Origin: Halorubrum sp.
GTDB lineage: Archaea > Halobacteriota > Halobacteria > Halobacteriales > Haloferacaceae
NCBI GenBank assembly: GCA_028275105.1
Contig: JAQCNI010000018.1
Coordinates: 1-49,664 of the forward strand
Reading direction: 5' to 3'
DNA length: 49,664 nucleotides
Part shown: positions 16,035 through 25,820 of the stretch, piece after piece
Numbering within the stretch: position 1 is the stretch's first letter
How the letters are laid out: each line of letters starts with the position of its first letter
Position numbers and translations under genes: made by a program
The notes under the pieces: generated by a model
What the model was told of the DNA's origin: nothing
What the model saw: only the letters and a program-made list of their open reading frames with translations
Databases searched by the model: none

Positions 16035-16155
16035 GTCTGTGGGACCCGGACCCTGTCTGTTATGTCTTTCTGATCCACCGTCTATGGCCGTGATGGCGCC
16101 CGCACGTTTACCGGCCTTCCGATCCGCGCCGAAAGCGTCGTCCCGAGCCGTCCGC

Positions 16156-17058
16156 CTACAGCGTGAGAACCTGCGGTCCGGTGATGAGGACGACCCCGGT
16201 GACGACCAGTACCGCGCCGCCGATCAGCTTTTTCGTTACGGTCTCGACCTCCCTGAGGAACAGGAACGTGAACAGGATCGCGAACAATGACGTCGGGCTG
16301 GAGAGGGGGTCGACGACCACGACGGTCCCGCGGCTGAGCGCCTCGAACAGGGCGAGCAACGACAGCGCGCTGAGGACGCCACAGCCGACGAAGTACGCGT
16401 ACGCCCTCCGGGGCGCCACGAGGAACCCGCCGATGTCGCGTCCGTGCCGGAACAGGAGGTAGGCGAGCAACCCGACGAGCCCGGCGGCCTCGTTGATCGC
16501 GACGCCCTCGAGCGAGCTCACCTCACTCGCGGTGAACGCGTACCGGCGCGCGACGTTTCCGGCCGCGAACGTCAGCGCGGCCGCGAGCGGGAAGATGAGA
16601 TCCCGGAGATTCCACCCCGAAATATCGCCGCCGCCCGAGAACGCCACCATGACGAGCCCGACCACGACGACGACGATCCCGAGAACGCCCTGAAGCGTGA
16701 CGACCTCGCCGAGGAAGACGACCGCAAACAGGGTGGCCCAGACCGGTCGCGTATTGAGCGTCGCGCTGCTGATGCTCGCGCCTACGCGCTGGACCCCGGT
16801 GTAGCTCAGCACCCGCGCCAGCGCCGTCGCGCCCAGCCCGGTGAGCACGAACAGGCCGAGCACCCAGCCGGGAATCGCGAGCACGTTGCTCCCGCGGATC
16901 AACAATGCGCTCCAGTACATCGCGAGACTCACGAGAACCACCGTCAATGACACCTGAAACGGCGTTCCGCCGTGTCGCATTCCGGACTTGGCGAGCGGGT
17001 CCGATGCCCCCCACCCGGCCGCAGTCAACAGCGCGAGAACGACGACATCGTGTTGCAT
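16156..17058 (-). CDS. EamA/DMT-superfamily transporter
   Basis: A 300-aa protein with ten hydrophobic segments in two EamA repeats. It starts VVVLALLTAAGWGASDPLAK and has the paired SSATLNTRPVWATLFAVVFL and VVVVDPLSSPTSLFAILFTF segments that end each repeat, followed by a LGEVV or LREVE motif. Such proteins export amino acids, nucleobases or drugs. ATG at 17058. It is transcribed toward the MATE gene, 121 nt apart. Confidence 0.88.
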   Translation of the reverse strand: MQHDVVVLALLTAAGWGASDPLAKSGMRHGGTPFQVSLTVVLVSLAMYWSALLIRGSNVLAIPGWVLGLFVLTGLGATALARVLSYTGVQRVGASISSATLNTRPVWATLFAVVFLGEVVTLQGVLGIVVVVVGLVMVAFSGGGDISGWNLRDLIFPLAAALTFAAGNVARRYAFTASEVSSLEGVAINEAAGLVGLLAYLLFRHGRDIGGFLVAPRRAYAYFVGCGVLSALSLLALFEALSRGTVVVVDPLSSPTSLFAILFTFLFLREVETVTKKLIGGAVLVVTGVVLITGPQVLTL

Positions 17059-17299
17059 TCACCCCTCGATTCGACGGACCGTGGCATAATTATTGGGGGT
17101 TGTCAACGATGGTTTTTATCCGGGACTATCGATCGAGGGATTTTGGGGAACACGTCGACCGCATGTCGGATCCCGACGTCGTCGCCGGCAGATCGTCGAT
17201 CGCGGCGGAAGTCGCCGCCGCCCGTGGCGGTTTGATCACTCGCATATCATAAATCCGATAGGCGTAGAGTATTAGCCACGTTACGCCGTTAGTGAGCGT

Positions 17300-17440
17300 A
17301 TGAACGTCCCGATCCGGGTGCTCGTCCTCATCGTCGGACTCGTGAGCATGGTGCTCCTCTTTTACCTGAATTTGTACGTCGCCGAAGCGTACTGGTATCG
17401 GGGAATTTCGGACGGCGAGGACGGCGACCCCCCCGAGTAA
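17300..17440 (+). CDS. 46-aa single-pass membrane protein (small ORF)
   Basis: ATG at 17300 opens a 46-codon frame ending TAA at 17438-17440. Residues 5-27 are a hydrophobic helix (IRVLVLIVGLVSMVLLFYLN), followed by YVAEAYWYRG and an acidic tail ISDGEDGDPPE. The composition (membrane helix plus acidic cytoplasmic or external tail) is typical of a real haloarchaeal small protein, and the codon third positions are GC-rich. It stands between the EamA gene and the amidohydrolase. Function unknown. Confidence 0.6.
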   Translation: MNVPIRVLVLIVGLVSMVLLFYLNLYVAEAYWYRGISDGEDGDPPE

Positions 17441-17507
17441 CGAGGCGGCCGGCCTTCCGACGAGAGGGAGGTTTACGGTCCCCAAGGATCCATGGACGTA
17501 CGAGAGC

Positions 17508-18494
17508 ATGAGAGTCGACGTACATACGCACTTCGTACCCGAACGGTACCGCGACCGATTGGCGGAGATCGGGGCGGCGGTCCGCGTCGAGGACCGCGAT
17601 GGGACGCCACACGCGGTATATCACGATACCGTCCGAGAGATCGCCCCCGGGTTCCGCGACCTGGACGCTCGGGCCGCCTGGATGGCCGAGCAGAACGTCG
17701 ACCTGACGCTGGCGTCCATCTCGAACCCGAGCCCACACGACGAGGCGTTCACGGCCGCGGAATCGACCGAACTCGTCCGCGCGATCAACGACGGCTTCGC
17801 GGAAGCCAGCGACGAGCGACCCGACGAGTTCGCGGGCCTGGGGGCGATCCCGTTCCGCGATCCGGCGGCGGCCGTGGACGAGATCGATCGGATCGCGACG
17901 GCCCTGGACCTGTCCGGGGTCGCCGTGCCGACCGCGGTCAACGGACGGCCCCTCTCACGGCCGGAGTTCGAACCCATATTCGACAGGGTGGCCGCCCACG
18001 ACCTGCCGGTGTTTCTCCACCCGACGCGCAACGTGGTGAGTGACACGCTGTCGGAGTCCGAGGGCGGCCTCGATCCGACCGTCGTCTTTCCGGTCGACAC
18101 GACCGTCGAGGTGACGCGGCTCATCTGGAGCGGCTTTTTCGACGCGCACGACCTCGACGTGCTGATCGCACACATGGGCGGGGCGCTCCCCTACCTCGTC
18201 GGTCGACTCGAGCGGGGTCGCCGGCGGTTCCGTGACGACCCGGACACGCCGCCCGAACGGTCGATGATCGAGTACGTCCGGGAGTTCCACTACGACGCCA
18301 TCTCGTTCCACGGCCCTGCGGTCGGCGCGGCCCTGGAGACCGTCGGGGCGGACCACCTCCTGTTCGGCACCGACTACCCGTTCAACATGGAGAACGCGCC
18401 GGCGACCGTCGCGGACGTCGAGGCCCGCACCGCCGATACGGCCGCCGAACGGCGCGTCATGGGGGCTAACGCGGCGGAGGTTTTCGACCTCTGA
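17508..18494 (+). CDS. ACMSD-type amidohydrolase (amidohydrolase family 2)
   Basis: A 328-aa TIM-barrel metal hydrolase or decarboxylase. Metal ligands are the N-terminal His-x-His (MRVDVHTHF), the His of VFLHPTR, the His of LIAHMGGALPYLVGR and the Asp of LFGTDYPF. The family includes 2-amino-3-carboxymuconate semialdehyde decarboxylase, gamma-resorcylate decarboxylase and related enzymes. A close paralogue is at 32778-33761. The ATG at 17508 places the HxH motif at residues 6-8, as usual. Decarboxylation or hydrolysis of a cyclic acid is the likely reaction; substrate unknown. Confidence 0.85.
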   Translation: MRVDVHTHFVPERYRDRLAEIGAAVRVEDRDGTPHAVYHDTVREIAPGFRDLDARAAWMAEQNVDLTLASISNPSPHDEAFTAAESTELVRAINDGFAEASDERPDEFAGLGAIPFRDPAAAVDEIDRIATALDLSGVAVPTAVNGRPLSRPEFEPIFDRVAAHDLPVFLHPTRNVVSDTLSESEGGLDPTVVFPVDTTVEVTRLIWSGFFDAHDLDVLIAHMGGALPYLVGRLERGRRRFRDDPDTPPERSMIEYVREFHYDAISFHGPAVGAALETVGADHLLFGTDYPFNMENAPATVADVEARTADTAAERRVMGANAAEVFDL

Positions 18495-18650
18495 GTGGGA
18501 TTCGATCGCCGAGACGGGGGGCGTTCGTGCGCGAACCGTCGTGACGGAGCGGGTGGCGGATCCCGACTCGCGACGACGTAGCGTGGCGAAATCGCTGGCA
18601 CCGATACCCGGGTTTTATTCGCGTCATCGACGATCGGTCGTGTGAGACAT

Positions 18651-19883
18651 ATGCCGGATACCCGTCTCGGAAAACGGAATCGGCGCCGGGAGTACTACGA
18701 CCGCTTCGACGGAGCGGAGATGGAACGGCGCTGGTCCGCCGTTCGTGAGCGCATGCGCGCGGAGGAGCTTGGCGCGCTCGTCGTCGCCGGCGATGCGGGG
18801 TTCGGACGGACCCACATCGGCTATCTCACGAACTACCACCCCCCGTTCGTGAGTTACTTCGTCTTCTTCGCCGACCCGGACCGGCCCTCGCTGTTGCTGG
18901 CCGGACTCAGCAATCACAAGCAGTACGTCCGCGAGGTGGCCGAGGCCGACGACGTCGAGATCATGCTGCCCGATCCGATGGGGCAGGTCGCGGACAGGCT
19001 GGAGGCCGGGGGAGCCGCGGCCGGGCGAGTGGGTATCGTCGGCCACCATCCCCGATACGACCAGGGGCTCTCGCACGAGCATTACGAAGCACTCTCCGGA
19101 GCGATCCGGGGAGAACTCGTGGACGCGACCCGGACGGTCATCGAGGTCGGGAGCGTCAAGAGCGAGGCGGAACTCGAACGGATCCGGCGGGCCGCCGAAC
19201 TGACCGACCTGGGCCTCGAGACGATCGCCGAGACGGCCGAGCCCGGAGTCACCGAGCGCGAGCTTCAGGACGCGCTCACGAGGCGGTATCTCGACACGGA
19301 CGGCGGCCTCGGGGTCGCGTTCATCACGTCGGCCCCGATGGACGGCGCGGAGTCCGGGGAACCCCTCCCCTGGCACAAGCCCTCCGGTCGGGAACTTCGG
19401 GCGGGCGACGTCATCACGACCGAGATGAGCGCCGCCCACCGCGGCTATCGAAGTCAGGTACACCGGACGTTCGTCGTCGGAGCGGACCCCAGCGACGTCT
19501 ACGAGGATCTGTGGGAGACCGCCCGATCGGCGTACGATCGCATGCTCGACGCGATCCGGCCGGGGAACACGGCCCGGGACGTCCACGAAGCGCTCGGCGT
19601 CATCGAGGAGTCGCCCTACCGGTTGTACGACGTCGGCCTCCACGGCTACGGGAACGGGTATTTGCCACCCTACGTCGGCACCGAGTCGGCGAACTACTGG
19701 CCGGCGGAAGCCGACCCGGTCACCGACGGCTGGACGTTTCGGGAGAATCAGGTCGTGGTCGTCCAGCCGAACGTCGTCACCGAGTCGGAGCGTCACGGGC
19801 TCCAGCTCGGTTCGGCCGTCGTCGTGCGCGAGGACGGCCCGGAGGTCCTCCAGGAGTATCCGCTCCCGATCGTCGAGGTGTAG
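18651..19883 (+). CDS. M24 (pita-bread) family protein without metal ligands; second paralogue
   Basis: A 410-aa protein starting MPDTRLGKRN (ATG 18651; a GTG nine nt upstream is also in frame). It has the same two-domain layout as the minus-strand gene at 11834-13060. Ligand positions are changed in the same way: ITTEMSAAHRGYRSQVHRTF has Glu and Gln for the two Asp, VVVVQPNVV has Gln for Glu, and GLQLGSAVVV has Gly for the final Glu; the His of LHGYGNGY remains. Both proteins also share the ITSAPMDG/ISSTPMDD segment. It follows the amidohydrolase gene by about 150 nt. It is probably a metal-free creatinase-like enzyme. Confidence 0.82.
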   Translation: MPDTRLGKRNRRREYYDRFDGAEMERRWSAVRERMRAEELGALVVAGDAGFGRTHIGYLTNYHPPFVSYFVFFADPDRPSLLLAGLSNHKQYVREVAEADDVEIMLPDPMGQVADRLEAGGAAAGRVGIVGHHPRYDQGLSHEHYEALSGAIRGELVDATRTVIEVGSVKSEAELERIRRAAELTDLGLETIAETAEPGVTERELQDALTRRYLDTDGGLGVAFITSAPMDGAESGEPLPWHKPSGRELRAGDVITTEMSAAHRGYRSQVHRTFVVGADPSDVYEDLWETARSAYDRMLDAIRPGNTARDVHEALGVIEESPYRLYDVGLHGYGNGYLPPYVGTESANYWPAEADPVTDGWTFRENQVVVVQPNVVTESERHGLQLGSAVVVREDGPEVLQEYPLPIVEV

Positions 19884-20070
19884 TGTGTCACGGGCGTGAG
19901 ACGGCCTTAGTCCGTATCGGACTGCCGGCCGTTCGGATACGGGACCCTCCAACCCGCGAATGATCGGGTGCGAGACCCTGTGGCCCGCGAACCCGTTATC
20001 CACCCACAGATCGGGCCCCGTCGCCGGCGGGTACTGTAACCACACACGGTGGCTGGAATAAACATTAACA

Positions 20071-20077
20071 TTTATAA
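20071..20077 (+). promoter_or_regulatory. TATA box for the solute-binding protein gene
   Basis: TTTATAA at 20071-20077 lies 24-30 nt before the ATG at 20101. This argues for 20101 as the start, because an in-frame ATG at 20077 would lie inside the box. Confidence 0.6.
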
Positions 20078-20100
20078 TGTATAGGAGCAAGACACGTGAT

Positions 20101-21912
20101 ATGCCATTTGGCAACACGGCATCGGAAGACGAGAGGGAAGACACGAGTAAATCGACCATGCACCGGCGTGCGGTCCTCGGATCGATCGGCGCGACGGGGT
20201 CGGTACTCGTCGCCGGATGTGGCGGCGATAGCGGGGGCGACGGCGGCGGCGGTGGCGGCGGCGACGGCAGCGGCGGCGACGGCAGCGGCGGCGACGGCGG
20301 CGGCGGCGGCGACGGTGGCGGGGGCGGCGGCGAGCAACCGAATTATCTGGTCGCGGACCTCAACGGCAATCCGGGAAGCCTTGACCCCCACACCGTCGGG
20401 GCGACGGCGAACAACGCCAAGATGGTCTGGCCGGACAACGCGTACGAGACCCTGGTCTTCTACCAGGAGGACAGCCCGGAGATCGAGCCGCGACTCGCAA
20501 CGGAGGTCCCGACAGTCGAGAACGGACTCATCACCAACGACGGGCAGACGTTCGAGTTCCCGCTTCGGGAGGGCGTTATGTTCCACACCGGCGACGAGAT
20601 GACGGCCGAGGACGTCGCCTTCACCATCGATCGCGCCACTACGATGAACCTGGCCGGCAACGCAGGGGACATCGATCAAGCGGTCGAGGAGGTTGAGGTC
20701 GTCGACGACTACACGATCCGCATCACGACGAATCAGCCCCGGCCCGCGTTCCTCACGGCGACGATTCCCTCGAAGACGTTGGGCATCATGAGCAAGGAGG
20801 CCGTCGAATCGCACGGCGGCGTCTCCGAGGGACAGCAAAACCGGTGGGTGGCACAGAACACCGCGGGAACCGGCCCGTACTACCTCGCGCAGTGGAACAG
20901 CGGGTCGAACATCCGGTGGGACCTCCACGAGGACTACTGGGCCCCCGACACGGTCGGCCCGGACGGCGTCTTCCAACGCGTTCACAGCGCCGTGTCCTCC
21001 TCGGTCGCATCGATATCCGCCAGCGAGATCCACTTCTCCGGTCGGGAGGCGGCAAGCCTCTCGGAGTTCGAGGGCAGCGGCGCCGACACCACGTTCTTCC
21101 AGTCGCTGGCACAGCTGTTCTTCTTTTTCAACTACGAGATCCCGTACGACCGCGACAACATGCCCGACGACGACACCGTTCCGTCGGACTTCTTCCAGGA
21201 CCCGAACGTCCGGAAGGCGTTCGCGTACGCCATCCCGTACGAGGACTACATCGAGACCGTCTGGGACGGTGCGGGCTACAACTCGAACCAGCCGTGCCAC
21301 ACCAACGCGCTCATCCACTACGACAACAGCGCCCCCAACTTCACGCAGGACCTCGAGCGGGCCGAGGAGCTGTTCCGTAAGGCCGGCTACTGGGACGAGG
21401 GGTTCACCTTTACCCTGATGTCCGAGAACTTCGCCGAGGCGGCCGACACCCAACTGTACATCAAGGACCAACTCGAGGCACTAAGCGACAACTTCAACAT
21501 CAACACGATGACGATGCCGGAGTCACAGTACGTCAGCCGGCGGTCGGAGGACCCGTGGTCGTTCACCTGTGACGCCGGTGGCTTCCCCGCGTTCGGTCCC
21601 GACCCGGCCCCGTACTACCAAGCGCTCTACGACGGCCCGCCGGGGACGGGAACGCGGATGGCCGACTACATCCCGCAGGAGCAGATCGATCTGGCCAACG
21701 AAGCCGGAGCGACGCTGGACGCCGAGCGGCGGAGCGAGATCTACGCCGATCTCCAGCGCCAGACCGTCGAGAACCCGCCACACATCTCGCTGCTCACCGA
21801 ACAGCTGGTCAAGATCCACCTCCCCTGTGCGGAGCCGCACGTGAACCCGGCAGCGGGGAAGGACATCTCCAAGTACTGGGACATCTCGAACTGCGAGCGG
21901 ATCCAGTTCTAA
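20101..21912 (+). CDS. dppA: Peptide/nickel-type ABC transporter substrate-binding lipoprotein
   Basis: A 603-aa DppA/OppA-type (SBP_bac_5) protein. A Tat signal (MHRRAVLGSI) precedes a lipobox VLVAGC, so it is a lipid-anchored extracellular binder. It is followed by a low-complexity Gly/Asp/Ser linker of about 45 residues. The binding domain shows the usual landmarks: GNPGSLDPHTVG, FPLREGVMFHTGDEMTAEDV, and the PNVRKAFAYAIPYEDYIETV segment. It brings di- or oligopeptides or similar solutes to the membrane. Two ATPase genes follow on the same strand, but the permease genes lie convergently at 26637-28579. Confidence 0.88.
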   Translation: MPFGNTASEDEREDTSKSTMHRRAVLGSIGATGSVLVAGCGGDSGGDGGGGGGGDGSGGDGSGGDGGGGGDGGGGGGEQPNYLVADLNGNPGSLDPHTVGATANNAKMVWPDNAYETLVFYQEDSPEIEPRLATEVPTVENGLITNDGQTFEFPLREGVMFHTGDEMTAEDVAFTIDRATTMNLAGNAGDIDQAVEEVEVVDDYTIRITTNQPRPAFLTATIPSKTLGIMSKEAVESHGGVSEGQQNRWVAQNTAGTGPYYLAQWNSGSNIRWDLHEDYWAPDTVGPDGVFQRVHSAVSSSVASISASEIHFSGREAASLSEFEGSGADTTFFQSLAQLFFFFNYEIPYDRDNMPDDDTVPSDFFQDPNVRKAFAYAIPYEDYIETVWDGAGYNSNQPCHTNALIHYDNSAPNFTQDLERAEELFRKAGYWDEGFTFTLMSENFAEAADTQLYIKDQLEALSDNFNINTMTMPESQYVSRRSEDPWSFTCDAGGFPAFGPDPAPYYQALYDGPPGTGTRMADYIPQEQIDLANEAGATLDAERRSEIYADLQRQTVENPPHISLLTEQLVKIHLPCAEPHVNPAAGKDISKYWDISNCERIQF

Positions 21913-22014
21913 CCCGGTCCGCCGCCGGCATCCTCCTTCGGCGAACGGTATCTTCGCGTCGTTATATAACTGAGAGAGACAAAAAGCCTAATTGACCACG
22001 TAGAATCATAACGC

Positions 22015-23310
22015 ATGATGAATGATCCACCGGCCGAAAAAACACGAACGACGGACGGCGGTACCGTGATACGACAGGGAACGGAGGGAGACGCCTCGAC
22101 CGGTTCGAGCGAGTTGCTCGCCGAGGTCAGAGACCTCAGACTCTACTTCGACACCGACCGGGGCGTCGTCAAGGCCCTCGACGGCGTCGACTTCGACCTC
22201 TACTCCGGCGAGATATTTGCGTTGGTCGGCGAGACGGGGTGCGGAAAATCGATCACGGCCCGGTCGTTCATGCAGCTCGTGCCGACCCCACCTGGTCGGT
22301 ATCCGAGCGGTCGGATACAGATGCGCTCGAGAGACACGTGCGACGCGTGCGGTGGATCGGGATGTTCCGAGTGTCGCGACACGGGGAACGCCTTCCGGGA
22401 CCTGCTGTCGGTTACGGCCAGCGAGATGGAGCACATCCGGGGCGATCGCATCGCGATGATCTTCCAGGACCCCGAAGAGACGCTCAACCCGTCGCTCACG
22501 CTCCGATCACATCTGGCGGAGGCGATCCTCGCCCATCAGGGTGAGGAGGTCATGCGGGAGGCCGGGGTGCCGGTCGACGATCTGAACGGCATCTCCAAGC
22601 GGATGGTCCGGCGGTACGCCTCGGCGGAGCGGTCACCGCTGCTCACGTACATCTGTTCGCTTCCGCCGCTGCGCAAGCACAAGTCGGCCATCCGGGACGC
22701 CGTCAGGGAACGGAGCCTCGAACTCCTCGGGCAGACCCAGTTGCCCAATCCGAAAGCCGCGCTGTCGAACTATCCACACGAGATGTCCGGCGGACAGCTC
22801 CAGCGCGTGATGATCGCGATGGCGCTGGCCGCGCGACCCGACCTCCTCGTCGCGGACGAGGCGACGACCGCCCTCGACGTGACCACGCAGGCGCGCATCA
22901 TCGAACTCGTCGGCGAACTCCAGTCGGAGTACAACACCGGGATCCTCTACATCACGCACGACCTGGAACTCGTGAGCGACATCGCGGACCGCGTCGGCGT
23001 GATGTACGCCGGCAGCATGGCCGAGATCGGAACCGTCGACCACGTGTACAACGACCCGCTCCATCCGTACACGAAGGGGCTCCTCAACTCGGTCCCGTCG
23101 GAGAAGACCGTCGGCGGGCGCCTCCAGGGCATCGACGGCTCCATCCCCGATCTGACGAACCCACCCAAGGGGTGCCGATTCTGTACGCGGTGTCCGGACG
23201 TGATGGACCACTGTTCCGACGTGGAGCCGGCGATCACCGACGAGGGCGACGGACACGAGGTGGCGTGTCACCTCTACACGGACCAGCGCGACGACGGATC
23301 ACTCACATAG
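22015..23310 (+). CDS. dppD: Dpp/Opp-type ABC transporter ATPase, DppD-like
   Basis: A 431-aa ATPase. Walker A is GETGCGKS, signature LSGGQ-type MSGGQLQRV, Walker [13 protein letters not shown], and the H-loop ITHD is present. The C-terminus carries the oligo_HPY motif [13 protein letters not shown], then a Cys cluster ([10 protein letters not shown]) typical of peptide-transporter ATPases. An insertion between Walker A and the Q-loop has Cys-x2-Cys-x4-Cys-x2-Cys ([12 protein letters not shown]). It energises import with the partner ATPase. It starts 102 nt after the binding-protein gene; a TTATATAA element at about 21961-21969 may give it a separate promoter. The second of two adjacent ATGs (22018) is also possible. 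Confidence 0.88.
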   Translation: MMNDPPAEKTRTTDGGTVIRQGTEGDASTGSSELLAEVRDLRLYFDTDRGVVKALDGVDFDLYSGEIFALVGETGCGKSITARSFMQLVPTPPGRYPSGRIQMRSRDTCDACGGSGCSECRDTGNAFRDLLSVTASEMEHIRGDRIAMIFQDPEETLNPSLTLRSHLAEAILAHQGEEVMREAGVPVDDLNGISKRMVRRYASAERSPLLTYICSLPPLRKHKSAIRDAVRERSLELLGQTQLPNPKAALSNYPHEMSGGQLQRVMIAMALAARPDLLVADEATTALDVTTQARIIELVGELQSEYNTGILYITHDLELVSDIADRVGVMYAGSMAEIGTVDHVYNDPLHPYTKGLLNSVPSEKTVGGRLQGIDGSIPDLTNPPKGCRFCTRCPDVMDHCSDVEPAITDEGDGHEVACHLYTDQRDDGSLT

Positions 23311-23331
23311 CAGCAGTACCACGCCAAATCA

Positions 23332-24732
23332 ATGTCTCAATCAGAGAATCCAGACAACGTAACGGACGTCGGCACCGCGCTGAGCAGCGAGACGAAAAAC
23401 GAAATCATTCTTCAGTGTACCGGGCTCAAGAAGTACTATCCGGTGACGGGCGGGGTGTTCCAACGCAAGATAAGCGACGTCAAGGCCGTCGACAGCGTGG
23501 ACTTCCGGATACAACGCGGTGACATCCAGGGGATCGTGGGGGAGAGCGGGTGCGGGAAGTCAACCCTCGCGCGCGTGCTGGTGAACCTCAACGAACCGAC
23601 GGACGGGAACATCTACTTCGACGTCCCCGGGGATATCGCCGACGAGATCGCCGAAATCGAGAACAAGACCGACGACGAGCGCACCTCGGCGGAGGATGAC
23701 CGGCTCGAAGAACTCAAATCGGAGTACGAGATCAACACGGTGACTGGCAAGCGGGCGAAACACTACCGGGAGAACGTCCAGTTCGTCTTCCAGAACCCGT
23801 CGAACTCGCTCAATCCCCGAAAGCTCATCCACCAGACGGTGTCACAGCCGCTCAAGGTTCACACGGACCTCCAGACGGTGGAGCGCGAGGAGCGTGTCCG
23901 CGAACTCCTCAACCAAGTCGGGCTCGGCGAGGACTTCATGTACCGCTACCCGCACCAGCTCTCGGGCGGGCAGAAACAGCGCGTGGCCATCGCCCGCGCG
24001 ATCGCCACGAACCCTGACTTCATCGTTCTCGACGAGCCGACGAGCGCGCTCGACGTCAGCGTCCAGGCCCAGATCCTGAACCTGCTTCAGGACCTCCGTG
24101 AGGAGCTCGATCTCACGTACCTGTTCATCACCCACGACCTCGGCGTGATCCGGCACGTCGCGACGAACGTGGCCGTGATGTACCTCGGAAAGGTCGTCGA
24201 GAACGCCTCGCGATCGGAGCTCTTCCAGGAGCCGGAACACCCCTACACGGAGGCGTTGATCTCGTCGAGTCCGGCCATCGAGACGGGCGGGGACCGTATC
24301 CGTCTCAGCGGCGACGTCCCGGACCCGGAGGATCGACCGACGGGCTGCTACTTCCATCCGCGGTGTCACAAGTCGGAATCGTTCTGTGGCTGGAACGGCA
24401 CGGACGTCCTCTCGATACTACAGGTCAACGTCACCAAGGACGAACGCGTCGAGACGTTGTTCGACGAACTCAACGACACGGAGATCGACGGATATCATGC
24501 CGAATTCGAATTCACCAACCGGGTCGACATCCAGCGGGTCAAAGGGGAGCTGTCGGGCGAGGAGGACACGTTGCGGAGCCACAACGACGAACTGTTCGAT
24601 GCGGTGACGGACGTCGACGTCGAGGGCCAGACCGTCGTCCTCAGCTTCCGGGACATCGAGACGCCGGAGCTCATCGAATCGGAGTCCGGCCGGGACGTCG
24701 CCTGCCACCTCTACGACGACGACTACGAGTAA
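23332..24732 (+). CDS. dppF: Dpp/Opp-type ABC transporter ATPase, DppF-like
   Basis: A 466-aa ATPase. Walker A is GESGCGKS, signature LSGGQKQRV, Walker [14 protein letters not shown]-loop ITHD. There is an acidic insertion at about 105-145 and, within the C-terminal peptide-transporter domain, a long extension of about 100 residues between [15 protein letters not shown] and VACHLYD. Haloarchaeal DppF proteins commonly carry such an extended C-terminal region. It starts 21 nt after the dppD-like stop, so the two ATPases are co-transcribed. Function: ATP hydrolysis for peptide-type solute import. Confidence 0.88.
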   Translation: MSQSENPDNVTDVGTALSSETKNEIILQCTGLKKYYPVTGGVFQRKISDVKAVDSVDFRIQRGDIQGIVGESGCGKSTLARVLVNLNEPTDGNIYFDVPGDIADEIAEIENKTDDERTSAEDDRLEELKSEYEINTVTGKRAKHYRENVQFVFQNPSNSLNPRKLIHQTVSQPLKVHTDLQTVEREERVRELLNQVGLGEDFMYRYPHQLSGGQKQRVAIARAIATNPDFIVLDEPTSALDVSVQAQILNLLQDLREELDLTYLFITHDLGVIRHVATNVAVMYLGKVVENASRSELFQEPEHPYTEALISSSPAIETGGDRIRLSGDVPDPEDRPTGCYFHPRCHKSESFCGWNGTDVLSILQVNVTKDERVETLFDELNDTEIDGYHAEFEFTNRVDIQRVKGELSGEEDTLRSHNDELFDAVTDVDVEGQTVVLSFRDIETPELIESESGRDVACHLYDDDYE

Positions 24733-25091
24733 CGTTCCCGGGCACCCCCGCCCGAATCGGTCCGTCCGCATCGATCCTTCGAGGCGTTCCGGCAACCAGC
24801 GTCCGGCACGGACACTGCTCGGTCGGGCAAATCACTCACTGGATATCGGACGGACAGTACGAGATACTGAGGATAAACTCGGTGATTCCATGTCCGAACG
24901 TCCGACTCTACCCATCCCGTCCGTATCCTTCGAGACGCGGACCGGAGATGCGTGGGATGCGTTCACCGACTTGGTACACCAGTCCACAGAGGCATGCGTC
25001 TCTCGCCCATTCATCTTATTATGAGAAAAATGGTTCCGCGGCGGTCACTACGATCACCCCTGACCATGGCGTTCCCGCACGGTGAAACCGC
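24733..25091. other. Gap between the ATPase genes and a lipoprotein gene
   Basis: No convincing gene is visible. A TCTTATTATGAG element at about 25010-25022 could be the promoter of the downstream lipoprotein gene. Three candidate start codons for that gene (ATG 25066, GTG 25082, TGA/CTG region 25083-25092) are out of frame or non-standard. Confidence 0.4.
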
Positions 25092-25820
25092 CTGAGACGA
25101 CGGTCTCTCATCAAGGCTACCGCCGGGCTTGGAACCGTCTCCCTTGCCGGCTGTTCCGGCAGTGACGGTGGTTCTACTGACGGCGGTACGGCACGCGGGA
25201 GCTTCCGGCTGTTGATTAGCGATCAGCCGGTGGGCATCGAGGAGTTTGACTCACTGGATGTCACTCTCTCGGCCGCTCGCGTTTTTCGGGCCGATGAGAA
25301 CGAAGAGATCACTTCCGGAGTCGTCAACGGCACCGAAAATGGGACCACCACGTCACCGTCGGATAACACGACCGAGCATGATGCTGACGGTTCCGAAGAC
25401 GGCGATGGGGGCCCCGTCGAATTCGCCCTCGGTGGCGTGGCCGTCGATCTCACTCAACTGAAAGGCGATCGAGCCGTTTCGGTGCTCGAAGGCGAGCTTG
25501 ATGAGGGGCGCTACTCAGGGATCGAACTCCAAGTCGCCGGCGCCGAGGGAGTCGTTGACGGTGAGGCCGTCGACGTGATGGTGCCAAGTAATCGACTCCG
25601 TATCATCAAGCCGTTTGAGGTCGGGGGCGAAGCGGAACTGAACTTCGTCTTCGACATTAACGTCATTCAGAAGGGGCCGGGGGGCAGCTACAATCTGCTC
25701 CCGGTTCTTGCCAAGAGCGGCGTCGCGGGCGACGACGTCGAACTTGAGGAGGTCGACGGCGAAACCCCCGACGCGACGGGGGGGCCGAACGGCACTGACG
25801 CAGCAAGCGAAGGCGAATGA
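25092..25820 (+). CDS. DUF4382-type Tat lipoprotein with a missing or non-standard start codon
   Basis: The frame from 25086 encodes a clear Tat lipoprotein leader (RRRSLIKATAGLGTVSLAGC, the Cys being the lipid site), then a low-complexity linker and a DUF4382-like beta domain (GSFRLLISDQPVGIEEFDSL, later VAVDLTQLKGDRAVSVLEGE and GRYSGIELQVAGAEGVVDG). No ATG, GTG or TTG precedes the leader in frame: a TGA is at 25083-25085 and the first plausible codon is CTG at 25092. A one-base indel near GTGAAACCG would restore GTG-AAC-CGC in frame. TTG at 25212 would remove the leader. It may be a pseudogene, use CTG, or carry a sequencing error. Cell-surface location; function unknown. Confidence 0.6.
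   Translation: MRRRSLIKATAGLGTVSLAGCSGSDGGSTDGGTARGSFRLLISDQPVGIEEFDSLDVTLSAARVFRADENEEITSGVVNGTENGTTTSPSDNTTEHDADGSEDGDGGPVEFALGGVAVDLTQLKGDRAVSVLEGELDEGRYSGIELQVAGAEGVVDGEAVDVMVPSNRLRIIKPFEVGGEAELNFVFDINVIQKGPGGSYNLLPVLAKSGVAGDDVELEEVDGETPDATGGPNGTDAASEGE

Noticed and set aside
18624-20159. 511-codon minus-strand frame opposite the second M24 gene
   Set aside because: Antisense of the M24 and binding-protein coding regions without family features.
20215-20335. Gly/Asp-rich repeated GGC-GAC tract in the binding protein considered as a frameshift-prone error
   Set aside because: It stays in frame between lipobox and mature domain, as is usual for linkers of haloarchaeal lipoproteins.
20065-21471. 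Minus-strand frame opposite the binding protein, with an Ala/Val-rich part
   Set aside because: The Ala-rich stretch is just the antisense of the Gly/Asp-rich linker; not a membrane protein.
24832-25014. 60-codon minus-strand frame after the ATPase genes
   Set aside because: Ser/Arg-rich with no homology; typical spurious frame.
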